Assembly: GCF_022828475.1 (NCBI RefSeq)
Contig: NZ_CP059557.1
Coordinates: 1,426,001-1,490,000 of the forward strand
Origin: Saccharopolyspora gloriosae
Lineage (GTDB): Bacteria > Actinomycetota > Actinomycetes > Mycobacteriales > Pseudonocardiaceae
Direction: 5' to 3'
Length of the DNA: 64,000 nt
Made by a program: the position numbers and the translations under genes. Position 1 is the first letter of the stretch. The number at the start of each line of letters is the position of its first letter. Shown one piece after another: positions 1 through 7,087 of the stretch. Under the pieces are notes generated by a model, which made no database searches, was not told the DNA's origin, and saw nothing but the letters and a program-made list of their open reading frames with translations.

Positions 1-125
1 GCCGCGCCCGTGCGCGGACAGTGACCTTCTGATTGCGGAGTCCGCTCCCCGGTGACAGTGGCGGGACCGCGCCGGATTCGCACCGGCTTCCTCCACTCGT
101 CGCCGCCGACAACTCTCCGCAACGG
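1..125 (-). promoter_or_regulatory. Cobalamin riboswitch (3' part lies beyond the left edge)
   Basis: Read on the minus strand, positions 92 to 55 give the conserved core GGAAGCCGGTGCGAATCCGG followed by CGCGGTCCCGCCACTGT, which is the hallmark of AdoCbl riboswitches. A CACCGGGGAGCGGACTCC segment follows, as in other actinobacterial members. The B12 box and the expression platform would lie left of position 1. The switch therefore controls a minus-strand gene outside the window and points away from cobG. Repression of a B12 uptake, B12-independent or cobalt gene by adenosylcobalamin is the usual role; the target cannot be seen here. Confidence 0.87.
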
Positions 126-604
126 GGCGATCGTTCGTCAAGTGGCCCGCTGCGCTGGTGCGCGAGAGATCACGCACTCGCCCTGCCCGCCGCGCCCGCC
201 CCCGAACGACCTGCTGCCCCTGCCCGCGCGCTGACACCGCCATCGCCCGCCGCACGGTCACGGTGCGGATGATTTCCGCGATCTCGCAAGAAAACGAACC
301 ACCCGAACACGGCGAACTCCCCGAATCGGTGCGATGAGATCCCGCTGATCAGCCGGAACAGCCGTCCGCAGTGGGTGTCGGCCACACCGGGCACGTTCAA
401 CTCCGCGCGAAATCGCGCCCAGGGCGGTGGGAGCTTCCGGGGGCGGTGCTGTGCGGTGAGGCGTATCGCGTTTTGCGTGCGCAACGAGGGCGGGCCGTAG
501 TATCGACGACCGCCGGTGCGCGGCGAGATCCGCGCACCACCGGAGACCGGCGCCGTGCGCTGCGGATTCCGAACGACCACGATCAGCGAGAGCGGGGGAG
601 AGCC
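126..604. other. Non-coding region upstream of cobG
   Basis: No convincing gene is seen in these 480 bases; the minus-strand open frame running through here also runs through cobG and is a high-GC shadow. A TAGTAT hexamer at 498-503 with TTGCGT at 473-478 (19-base spacing) is a weak candidate promoter for cobG. No second riboswitch core is visible in the forward direction, so cobG expression is not obviously under the riboswitch at the left edge. Confidence 0.4.
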
Positions 605-1978
605 GTGCCGCGACGAGCCGAACCGGACGCGTGCCCCGGCGCGCTGCGGGTGCACGAAGCCGCCGACGGCGGCCTGGCCCGCGTGCGGGTGCCCGGTGGG
701 CGGCTGGACGCGCGGCAGGTGCGGGCACTGGCCGCGGCGGCGCGGCTCGGCGACGGCGGCTGGGAGCTGACGTCGCGGGCGAACCTCCAGGTCCGGGGGA
801 TCGCGCCGCGTGACGTGGCCGAGTTCGCCGACCGGCTGGCCGAGGCGGGCCTGCTGCCCTCGCCGACGCACGAGCGGGTGCGCAACATCATCGCCTCGCC
901 GTACACCGGCTGCGATGACGTCGGCTCGCTGGACGTGCACGCGGTCGCGGCCGAACTCGATCAGCGGTTGTGCGCGGCGCCCGCACTCGCGGAGCTGCCG
1001 GGGCGCTTCCTGTTCACCGTGGACGACGGCCGGGGCGATGTCTCCGGACTCGCCGCCGACATCGGGCTGGCTCCCGCCGGCGGCTCGGTGGCGGTGCTGT
1101 TAGGCGGTGCGGACAAGGGAATTCGGGTCGCCGTCGCGGACGCGGCACGTGCGGCGGTGCTCGCCGCGGAGGCGTTCCTGGCCGAGCGGGCGCGGCAGGA
1201 GTCGGCGAGCTGGCGGCTCGCGGAACTCACCGACGGCGCCCGGCTGATCGCCGATCGTGTCCTCGCCGAACTCGGCTCGGCGGAGGCCGGTGGATCGGAA
1301 ACCGGCGCGGCGGCGTCCCCCGACGACGCCGGGGCCGCTCACGGAGCGGACGGGGCCGCCTCCGGTGCGGCCGACGGTTCCGCTGGACGCATTGCGCCCG
1401 CCTCCGGTGCGGCCGACGGCCCCGCTGAACGCACCGGATCCGCTTCCGGCACAACGAACGACTCCGGCCCGCACGTTCCCACCGAACCCGTCTCCACCCA
1501 CGCTGAGCTGGGCGTCCTGCACCGCCGCGACGGCCACGTGAGCCTCGCGCTGGGAGCCCCGCTGGGCAGGTTGAACGCCGAGCAGGTGGCCGCCCTGGCC
1601 GCACTGGAGCGTCCGCTGCGCCTCACCCCGTGGCGCACGCTGCTGCTGCCCGGAATCCCCGAGAGCGAAGCGGAAACCAGGCTGTCCGAATCGGACGAAG
1701 CCGGTTTTGTGGTGGACGCCGCCGCGCCGCTGGCCGGGGTCACCGCGTGCACCGGGCGTCCCGGCTGCGCCAAGTCCCTCGCCGACGTGCGATCCGACGC
1801 CGTGCGCGCCGCCAGGCCCGGCTCGCTGCCGGTGCACTGGGCGGGCTGCTCGCGCCGCTGCGGCCGACCGGCCGGGAACCGAGTGGAAGTGCTGGCCACC
1901 GAGGCCGGCTACGAGGTCGGCGGCGAACCCGCCGGCGAGTTATCCGCCGCGCTCGAAGCGGCACGGAGGGCAGTGTGA
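605..1978 (+). CDS. cobG: Precorrin-3B synthase CobG
   Basis: CobG converts precorrin-3A to precorrin-3B in aerobic corrin-ring synthesis using a siroheme-type 4Fe-4S centre of the nitrite/sulfite reductase fold. The cluster ligands are visible near the C-terminus as CTGRPGC (C-x5-C) and GCSRRCGRP (C-x3-C). I chose GTG 605 because GGGGGAGAG lies just upstream and homology begins soon after; the longer open frame from 371 has no support. The product is 457 residues. An Ala/Gly/Ser/Asp-rich linker at about residues 225-305 separates the two ferredoxin-like halves and contains a 42-bp repeat. The stop overlaps the GTG of cobH by four bases, so translation is probably coupled. CobG is oxygen dependent in characterised members. 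Confidence 0.9.
   Translation: MPRRAEPDACPGALRVHEAADGGLARVRVPGGRLDARQVRALAAAARLGDGGWELTSRANLQVRGIAPRDVAEFADRLAEAGLLPSPTHERVRNIIASPYTGCDDVGSLDVHAVAAELDQRLCAAPALAELPGRFLFTVDDGRGDVSGLAADIGLAPAGGSVAVLLGGADKGIRVAVADAARAAVLAAEAFLAERARQESASWRLAELTDGARLIADRVLAELGSAEAGGSETGAAASPDDAGAAHGADGAASGAADGSAGRIAPASGAADGPAERTGSASGTTNDSGPHVPTEPVSTHAELGVLHRRDGHVSLALGAPLGRLNAEQVAALAALERPLRLTPWRTLLLPGIPESEAETRLSESDEAGFVVDAAAPLAGVTACTGRPGCAKSLADVRSDAVRAARPGSLPVHWAGCSRRCGRPAGNRVEVLATEAGYEVGGEPAGELSAALEAARRAV
1358..1441 (+). repeat. 42-bp imperfect tandem repeat inside the cobG linker
   Basis: The 20-mer starting GCCTCCGGTGCGG at 1358-1377 recurs at 1400-1419, a period of 42 bases (14 codons). The repeat stays in frame and encodes two SGAADG-type units, so it lengthens the interdomain linker without breaking cobG. 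It looks like replication slippage in a region with little structural constraint. Confidence 0.75.
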
Positions 1979-2640
1979 GTACCGGACCCAACCCAGCCGG
2001 AGCCGAGGGCGCCGGTGGCTACGAGTACATCCGGGAGGGCGCGGAGATCTACCGCCGCTCCTTCGCCACGATCCGCGCCGAAGCGGAACTCGACGGCATG
2101 CCACCGGAAGTCGCCGGAGTCGCCGTCCGCATGATCCACGCCTGCGGCATGGTCGATCTGGTGGGTGACATCGCCTGGTCGCCGAACGCGGTCCTGGCCG
2201 CCCGCGCGGCGCTGCGCGGTGGCGCCCCGGTGTTCTGCGACGCAGCGATGGTCGCCGCCGGCGTCACCCGGCGCAGGCTCCCGGCGGACAACGACATCAT
2301 CTGCACCCTCGGCGACCCGCAGGTCCCGCAGTTGGCGCAGGAACTGGGCACGACCCGCAGCGCGGCGGCTATGGAGCTGTGGCGGGACCGGCTGGAGGGC
2401 GCGGTGGTGGCCGTCGGCAACGCGCCCACCTCGCTGTTCCGGCTGCTGGAGATGGTCGACGCCGGGGCCGGGAAACCGGCCGCCGTGCTCGGCCTGCCCG
2501 TCGGATTCATCGGCGCCGCCGAGTCCAAGCAGGCACTGGCCGACCACCCGGAGCTGGAGCACCTCGTGGTGCACGGCCGCCGAGGCGGCAGCGCGATGGC
2601 CGTGGCCGCCATCAACGCGATCGCGAGCGAACAGGAGTGA
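1975..2640 (+). CDS. cobH: Precorrin-8X methylmutase CobH (CbiC)
   Basis: CobH moves the C11 methyl group of precorrin-8X to C12, giving hydrogenobyrinic acid. The 221-residue product shows the family pattern, including IHACGMVDL with the catalytic histidine (about residue 52), the NAVLAARAAL segment and a C-terminal VGFIGAAESK motif. The start is GTG 1975, which overlaps the cobG stop as GTGA. The downstream cobIJ start lies immediately after this stop, so cobG, cobH and cobIJ form one transcription unit, as in Mycobacterium. Confidence 0.93.
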   Translation: MSTGPNPAGAEGAGGYEYIREGAEIYRRSFATIRAEAELDGMPPEVAGVAVRMIHACGMVDLVGDIAWSPNAVLAARAALRGGAPVFCDAAMVAAGVTRRRLPADNDIICTLGDPQVPQLAQELGTTRSAAAMELWRDRLEGAVVAVGNAPTSLFRLLEMVDAGAGKPAAVLGLPVGFIGAAESKQALADHPELEHLVVHGRRGGSAMAVAAINAIASEQE

Positions 2641-2648
2641 GCAGCACC

Positions 2649-4211
2649 GTGGAGCAGGCAGGCAGGTTGTTCGGCGTCGGGCTCGGACCGGGCGATCCGG
2701 AGCTGGTGACGGTGAAGGCGGCGCGGCTGATCGGCGAAGCCGACGTGATCGCCTATCACAGCGCCCGGCACGGCCGCAGCATCGCGCGTTCCGTCGCCGA
2801 GCCGTACCTGCGGGCCGGTCAGGTCGAGGAACCGCTGGTGTACCCGGTGACGACGGAGACCACGAACCACCCGGGCGGCTACCAGGGCGCGATCGACGAG
2901 TTCTACGCCGACGCCGCCGAACGCCTCGCCGCGCACCTCGCGGCCGGTCGCACCGTGGCGCTGCTGTGCGAGGGCGACCCGTTCTTCTACGGCTCCTACA
3001 TGCACATGCACAAGCGCCTGGTGGGCCGGTTCGACGTGGCCGCGATCCCCGGGGTGACCTCGGTCAGCGGCGCGGCCGCGATGCTGGGCCGTCCGCTGGC
3101 GGAGCGCGACGAGGTGCTGACGGTGCTGCCGGGGACGCTGGAGCCGGACAAGCTCGCCGAGCACCTGGCCTCGACGGACGCGGCCGCGGTGATGAAGCTG
3201 GGCCGCACCTTCGACGGGGTGAAGGAGGCGTTCGAGAAGGCGGGGCGACTCGACGAGGCGTACTTCGTGGAGCGCGCCACCACCGAGCGGCAGCGGCTGT
3301 TGCCGCTGAGCGAGGTGGATCCGGCGTCGGTGCCGTACTTCTCCCTCGCGCTGCTGCCGAGCCCGGTGAACTCGGACAGCCCGCTGAACCTGACGGACGC
3401 GGCGGGAGTTCCGGTGCCCGCCGCGGCTCGGGCGGACTCCGCGGAGATCGCCGCGCCCGCTTCGGCGGCGCCCTCCACCGCCGGCGAGGTCGTGGTCGTG
3501 GGCCTCGGCCCCGCAGGTCCGCAATGGACCACGCCGGAGGCCTACACGGCCGTTGCCGCCGCCGACGAACTCGTCGGTTACGGCCCCTACCTGGACCGCC
3601 TGCCGACGAACCCGCGCCAGCGCAAGCACGCCTCCGACAACCGCGTCGAGTCGGAGCGGGCCGAGTTCGCACTGGACCTGGCCCGGCGCGGCTCGCGGGT
3701 CGCCGTCGTGTCCTCCGGTGATCCGGGCGTGTTCGCGATGGCCAGCGCCGTCCTGGAGGTCGCGGCGGAGGACCGGTTCGCCGACGTCCCGGTGCGGGTG
3801 CTGCCGGGCCTGACCGCCGCGCAGGCGGTCGCCAGCCGCATCGGCGCTCCGCTGGGCCACGACTACTGCGTGCTGTCCTTGTCGGATCGGCTGAAGCCGT
3901 GGGAGATCATCGTCGAGCGCTTGGCGGCGGCGGCGAAGGCCGACCTGGCGATGGCGATCTACAACCCGGCCTCGCGCAGCCGCACCTGGCAGGTCGGCGC
4001 CGCACGCGACGTGCTGCTCGAACACCGCGCCCCGGAAACCCCGGTGATCATCGGCCGTGATGTGGGCGGACCGCGGGAATCGGTCCGGACGGTGGCGCTC
4101 GGCGAGCTCGATCCGTCCGATGTGGACATGCGTTGCCTGCTGGTGATCGGCTCCTCGACGACGCGGGAGGTCGGCGGCAAGGTGTTCACCCCGCGCCGCT
4201 ATCCGGCGTGA
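2649..4211 (+). CDS. cobIJ: CobIJ fusion: precorrin-2 C20- and precorrin-3B C17-methyltransferase
   Basis: This protein joins two SAM-dependent tetrapyrrole methylases. The first half (about residues 5-240, GVGLGPGDPELVT near the start) matches CobI, which methylates precorrin-2 at C20. After an Ala-rich linker the second half (about 278-520, VVVGLGPAGPQWTT at its start) matches CobJ, which methylates C17 with ring contraction. The fused form is known from mycobacteria and relatives. GTG 2649 lies 11 bases after AGGAG (2633-2637); GTG 2637, overlapping the cobH stop, is the alternative and adds four residues. The 3' end overlaps the convergent cobK stop by 13 bases. Confidence 0.93.
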   Translation: MEQAGRLFGVGLGPGDPELVTVKAARLIGEADVIAYHSARHGRSIARSVAEPYLRAGQVEEPLVYPVTTETTNHPGGYQGAIDEFYADAAERLAAHLAAGRTVALLCEGDPFFYGSYMHMHKRLVGRFDVAAIPGVTSVSGAAAMLGRPLAERDEVLTVLPGTLEPDKLAEHLASTDAAAVMKLGRTFDGVKEAFEKAGRLDEAYFVERATTERQRLLPLSEVDPASVPYFSLALLPSPVNSDSPLNLTDAAGVPVPAAARADSAEIAAPASAAPSTAGEVVVVGLGPAGPQWTTPEAYTAVAAADELVGYGPYLDRLPTNPRQRKHASDNRVESERAEFALDLARRGSRVAVVSSGDPGVFAMASAVLEVAAEDRFADVPVRVLPGLTAAQAVASRIGAPLGHDYCVLSLSDRLKPWEIIVERLAAAAKADLAMAIYNPASRSRTWQVGAARDVLLEHRAPETPVIIGRDVGGPRESVRTVALGELDPSDVDMRCLLVIGSSTTREVGGKVFTPRRYPA

Positions 4212-4948
4212 CGCAGTTGCCGCACCGCTTCGTCGACGCTGGTGGCGGGCGCTCGGGGTTCCGGTGGTCGCTGCACCATCACCACCGTGACGCCGAGTTC
4301 CCGCGCCGCGTCGAGCTTCGCGCGGGTCATCGGCCCGCCGCTGTTCTTCGTCACCAGCACGTCGATGCGATGTTCGCGCAGCAGCGCCACTTCGGCGCCG
4401 AAGGTGAACGGTCCGCGCGCCAGCAGCGTCGTGAGGTGCGGCGGCAGCGGCGGCTCCGGCGGGTCCACGGCGCGCAGCAGGAACCGCAGGTCGAGATGCG
4501 CGAACCGGCCCACGCCCTGCCGCCCGGTGCTGAGGAAGATCCGCTCGCCGAGCCCCGGCAGCGCGGCGGCCGCCGCGTCCATCGAATCCACCAGGTGCCA
4601 GCCCGGTTCCGCTTCCCACGCGGGCCTGCGCAGCACCAGCAGCGGGACGCCCGCGAGTTCGCAGGCGCGCACGGCGTTGGCGGTGATGACCTGGGCGAAC
4701 GGGTGCGTCGCGTCGACCACGACGTTGATCGCGTGCTCGCGCAGCCACGCGGCCAGTCCGTCGGCGCCGCCGAATCCGCCGACGCGGACCTCGCCTTCGG
4801 GCCGCTTCGGGTCCCGGACTCGTCCCGCCAGCGACGAGATCACGCGCACGCCCGCGTCGTCGCCGAGCCGCGCGGCGAGCTCGCGGGCCTCACCGGTGCC
4901 GCCGAGGATGAGGACTCGCCGCACCCCGGTCGCGTCGCTGCTGTGCAT
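4199..4948 (-). CDS. cobK: Precorrin-6A reductase CobK
   Basis: CobK reduces precorrin-6A to precorrin-6B with NADPH. The 249-residue protein starts with the nucleotide-binding pattern VLILGGTGEARELAARL and contains VVDATHPFAQVITANA and LVTKNSGG, all typical of CobK/CbiJ. ATG 4948 is preceded on this strand by AAAGGG at a good distance. The gene converges on cobIJ with a 13-base overlap and diverges from cbiD with only 34 bases between the start codons, so at least one of the two must use a promoter inside the other or share a compact divergent one. Confidence 0.92.
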   Translation of the reverse strand: MHSSDATGVRRVLILGGTGEARELAARLGDDAGVRVISSLAGRVRDPKRPEGEVRVGGFGGADGLAAWLREHAINVVVDATHPFAQVITANAVRACELAGVPLLVLRRPAWEAEPGWHLVDSMDAAAAALPGLGERIFLSTGRQGVGRFAHLDLRFLLRAVDPPEPPLPPHLTTLLARGPFTFGAEVALLREHRIDVLVTKNSGGPMTRAKLDAARELGVTVVMVQRPPEPRAPATSVDEAVRQLRHAG

Positions 4949-4982
4949 GCGTGCACCCTTTCACGGTGAAGGAGGCGGCATC

Positions 4983-6074
4983 ATGACTGGTCAGGAAGGC
5001 TCCGCGCTGCGCTACGGGTGGACGACGGGCGCGTGCGCGACCGCGTCCACGGCCGCCGCGTACACGGCGCTGCTGACCGGGACCTTCCCCGATCCGGTGG
5101 AGATCGTGCTGCCGAAGGGCCACCGGCCCGCGTTCGCCCTCGCCCGCGAGCGCCTCGAAGCCGACTCGGCGATGGCGGCGATCGTGAAGGACGCGGGCGA
5201 CGACCCGGACGTGACGCACGGAGCCGTGGTGTCGGTGACGGTGCGTCCCGCCGAACCCGGCGCCGGAGTCGTGTTCCGCGCGGGTGCCGGTGTCGGCACG
5301 GTGACCAAGCCCGGCCTGCCGCTGCCCGTGGGCGAACCCGCCATCAACCCGGTGCCGCGCAAGCTGATCCGCGAGGTCGTGGAACGGGTCGCCGCCGAAC
5401 ACGGCGGAACCGGCGACGTGATCGTGGAGGTCTCTGTCGAGGACGGCGAGCAACTGGCCCGCCACACCTGGAATCCGCGCCTGGGCATCCTCGGCGGCCT
5501 GTCGATCCTGGGCACGACCGGAGTCGTGGTGCCGTATTCGTGCTCGGCGTGGATCGACAGCATCCGCCGCGGCGTGGACGTGGCCCGCGCGGAAGGCCTG
5601 CGCCACGTCGCCGGCTGCACCGGCAGCACCTCGGAGAAACTCGTTGAGCGCACTTACGAACTCGCTCCGGAAGCGCTGCTGGACATGGGCGATTTCGCCG
5701 GGGCGGTGCTGAAGTACCTGCGCCGCAATCCCGTGCCGCGCCTGACGATCGCGGGCGGCATCGGCAAGCTCGCGAAGCTCGCCGACGGCCACCTGGACCT
5801 GCACTCGAAGCGGTCCCAGGTGAACTTCGCCCTGCTGGCGAACATCGTCGGCGACTCCGGCGGTTCCGCGGAGTTCACCCACCGCATCCGCAACGCCAAC
5901 ACCGCCCTGGAAGCTTTGACCCTCTGCCAGGAGGCGGGCATCCCGCTCGGCGACCTCATCGCCACCCGAGCCCGCGACTTCTCCCTGACCACGCTGCAGG
6001 GAGCCCCGATCGACGTGGAGATCCTGGTCATCAACCGCGCCGGAGACCTCGTCGGCCACGCCCCGTTCGCGTAG
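4983..6074 (+). CDS. cbiD: Cobalt-precorrin-5B C1-methyltransferase CbiD
   Basis: CbiD methylates C1 of the corrin ring, a step done by unrelated CobF in the classical aerobic pathway. The 363-residue product begins with LRYGWTTGACATAST, which is diagnostic of CbiD, and has length typical of the family. The start ATG 4983 follows AAGGAGG by seven bases. Its presence together with the oxygen-type CobG gives a hybrid pathway. Neither cobF nor cbiG is seen in the window. The gene is divergent from cobK, and 0.4 kb of lower-GC non-coding DNA follows it. Confidence 0.93.
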   Translation: MTGQEGSALRYGWTTGACATASTAAAYTALLTGTFPDPVEIVLPKGHRPAFALARERLEADSAMAAIVKDAGDDPDVTHGAVVSVTVRPAEPGAGVVFRAGAGVGTVTKPGLPLPVGEPAINPVPRKLIREVVERVAAEHGGTGDVIVEVSVEDGEQLARHTWNPRLGILGGLSILGTTGVVVPYSCSAWIDSIRRGVDVARAEGLRHVAGCTGSTSEKLVERTYELAPEALLDMGDFAGAVLKYLRRNPVPRLTIAGGIGKLAKLADGHLDLHSKRSQVNFALLANIVGDSGGSAEFTHRIRNANTALEALTLCQEAGIPLGDLIATRARDFSLTTLQGAPIDVEILVINRAGDLVGHAPFA

Positions 6075-6461
6075 CGGTGCACGGGCGCTCGGCGGTGTGG
6101 CCTCTCGATCGGTGAGCGTCATATTCATCGGTGTAGTGGCGGGATTTACGACCCGGCGAGGCAAAACTTCTTATTCGGTGAAAGTTTTCGACAATGACTG
6201 GGATGGTATCCGAATCGGCTCTGAATGGTGCCGGAAGTATTCGCGCGGGATTTCGTGGTATTCCCTTGTATCGCGGGGACGGTGATCTGGCGGTGCGGTA
6301 TGCGTGAACGAGCGGAAGGGAATGGATAGGTGCCCCAACGTGCTCGGGGTGGTTGAGGTGATTGATGGTGACGGTCGAATTCGAGACGCTTGTTCGGCAC
6401 GACGCACCGGTGCTGGTAACGAAGTGAGTTCGTGGTTGTGAATTCGATTCAAGGAGATTTT
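6075..6461. other. AT-richer intergenic region before a secreted-protein gene
   Basis: This 390-base stretch is visibly richer in A and T than its neighbours (for example around 6165-6200 and 6370-6440). I see no gene: a 62-codon frame at 6097-6285 has no ribosome binding site and no recognisable product. The region probably holds the promoter of the downstream secreted protein, and its base composition is compatible with acquired DNA. Confidence 0.4.
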
Positions 6462-6821
6462 GTGCTTTCGAAGACGAAGAAGGGTGCGAGCACCGCGGTC
6501 GCGGCGCTCGCCGCGGCCGCCGCGTTCAGCATGGTCGGTCCGGCCGGAACGGCGTTCGCCATCGACAAGGTCGAGTGCACTCCAGGTGAGAACTTCCTGA
6601 AGATCTGGTCGCACAGCCCCACGCTCCCGCCTCAGGACAGCGTGGACTGCTACGCGAACGGCGGGAAGACCGAGTTCGGCGGCTGGTGGGTCGACCGGAT
6701 CTCCACGGGCAACAACGCGGTGATCCTCTACGACAACAACGGTGACCAGACGCGGTACGAGCCGGGAACCGTGAAGGACATCGATCCCGAGGCGAAGATC
6801 AACGCCATCGAAATCGTCTGA
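6462..6821 (+). CDS. Small secreted protein, beta/gamma-crystallin-like
   Basis: GTG 6462 sits five bases after AAGGAG, a strong start; an upstream ATG at 6432 lacks a site. The first 30 or so residues form a Sec signal peptide (KTKK, Ala-rich core, cleavage likely after GTAFA). The mature part is about 88 residues with two cysteines that could form one disulfide. Its FGGWWVDRISTGNNAVILYDN stretch, given here only in part, and the closing INAIEIV resemble one beta/gamma-crystallin repeat, as in Streptomyces killer-toxin-like proteins. Function is unknown; calcium binding, defence or toxin-like roles are possible in that fold. The family call is from pattern only. Confidence 0.62.
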   Translation: MLSKTKKGASTAVAALAAAAAFSMVGPAGTAFAIDKVECTPGENFLKIWSHSPTLPPQDSVDCYANGGKTEFGGWWVDRISTGNNAVILYDNNGDQTRYEPGTVKDIDPEAKINAIEIV

Positions 6822-6927
6822 ACGATCAGCGATCGGTGATCAGCGCGGTCCTTTTCTCTGCCCGATATCGGGAGTCGTTTCTCAGGGTGGATTCCCCGCG
6901 GGGTCAATCTGATCGCGCCTTGCGTGA

Positions 6928-6965
6928 AATTGCCGGCCACGCCTTTCGGGGCGTGGCCGGCAATT
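6928..6965. terminator. Bidirectional intrinsic terminator
   Basis: A perfect 16-bp stem, AATTGCCGGCCACGCC at 6928-6943 and its complement at 6950-6965, encloses the six-base loop TTTCGG. It lies between the ends of two convergent genes (secreted protein ending 6821 and hydrolase ending 7088) and so can stop transcription from both sides. T-runs are short, as is usual in high-GC actinobacteria. Confidence 0.88.
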
Positions 6966-7087
6966 GCCGTCGTCGGGCCGCGACTTTCCCGGTGCGCCGC
7001 TTTGCTGAATGCGCATCGATTGCGCTCGGCGGGCTCGCGTCGAGCGCCCCGCCCCGTCGCTCTGTTCGGAAGTGGCGGATTCGCCGG

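Noticed and set aside
2049-4748. 899-codon open frame on the minus strand
   Set aside because: It runs antisense to cobH and cobIJ, which have clear homology. Its composition is Arg/Gly/Ala-rich as expected from the high-GC complement of real genes.
6097-6285. 62-codon plus-strand frame in the AT-richer gap
   Set aside because: It has no ribosome binding site and no recognisable product, and its codon use does not look like that of the neighbours.
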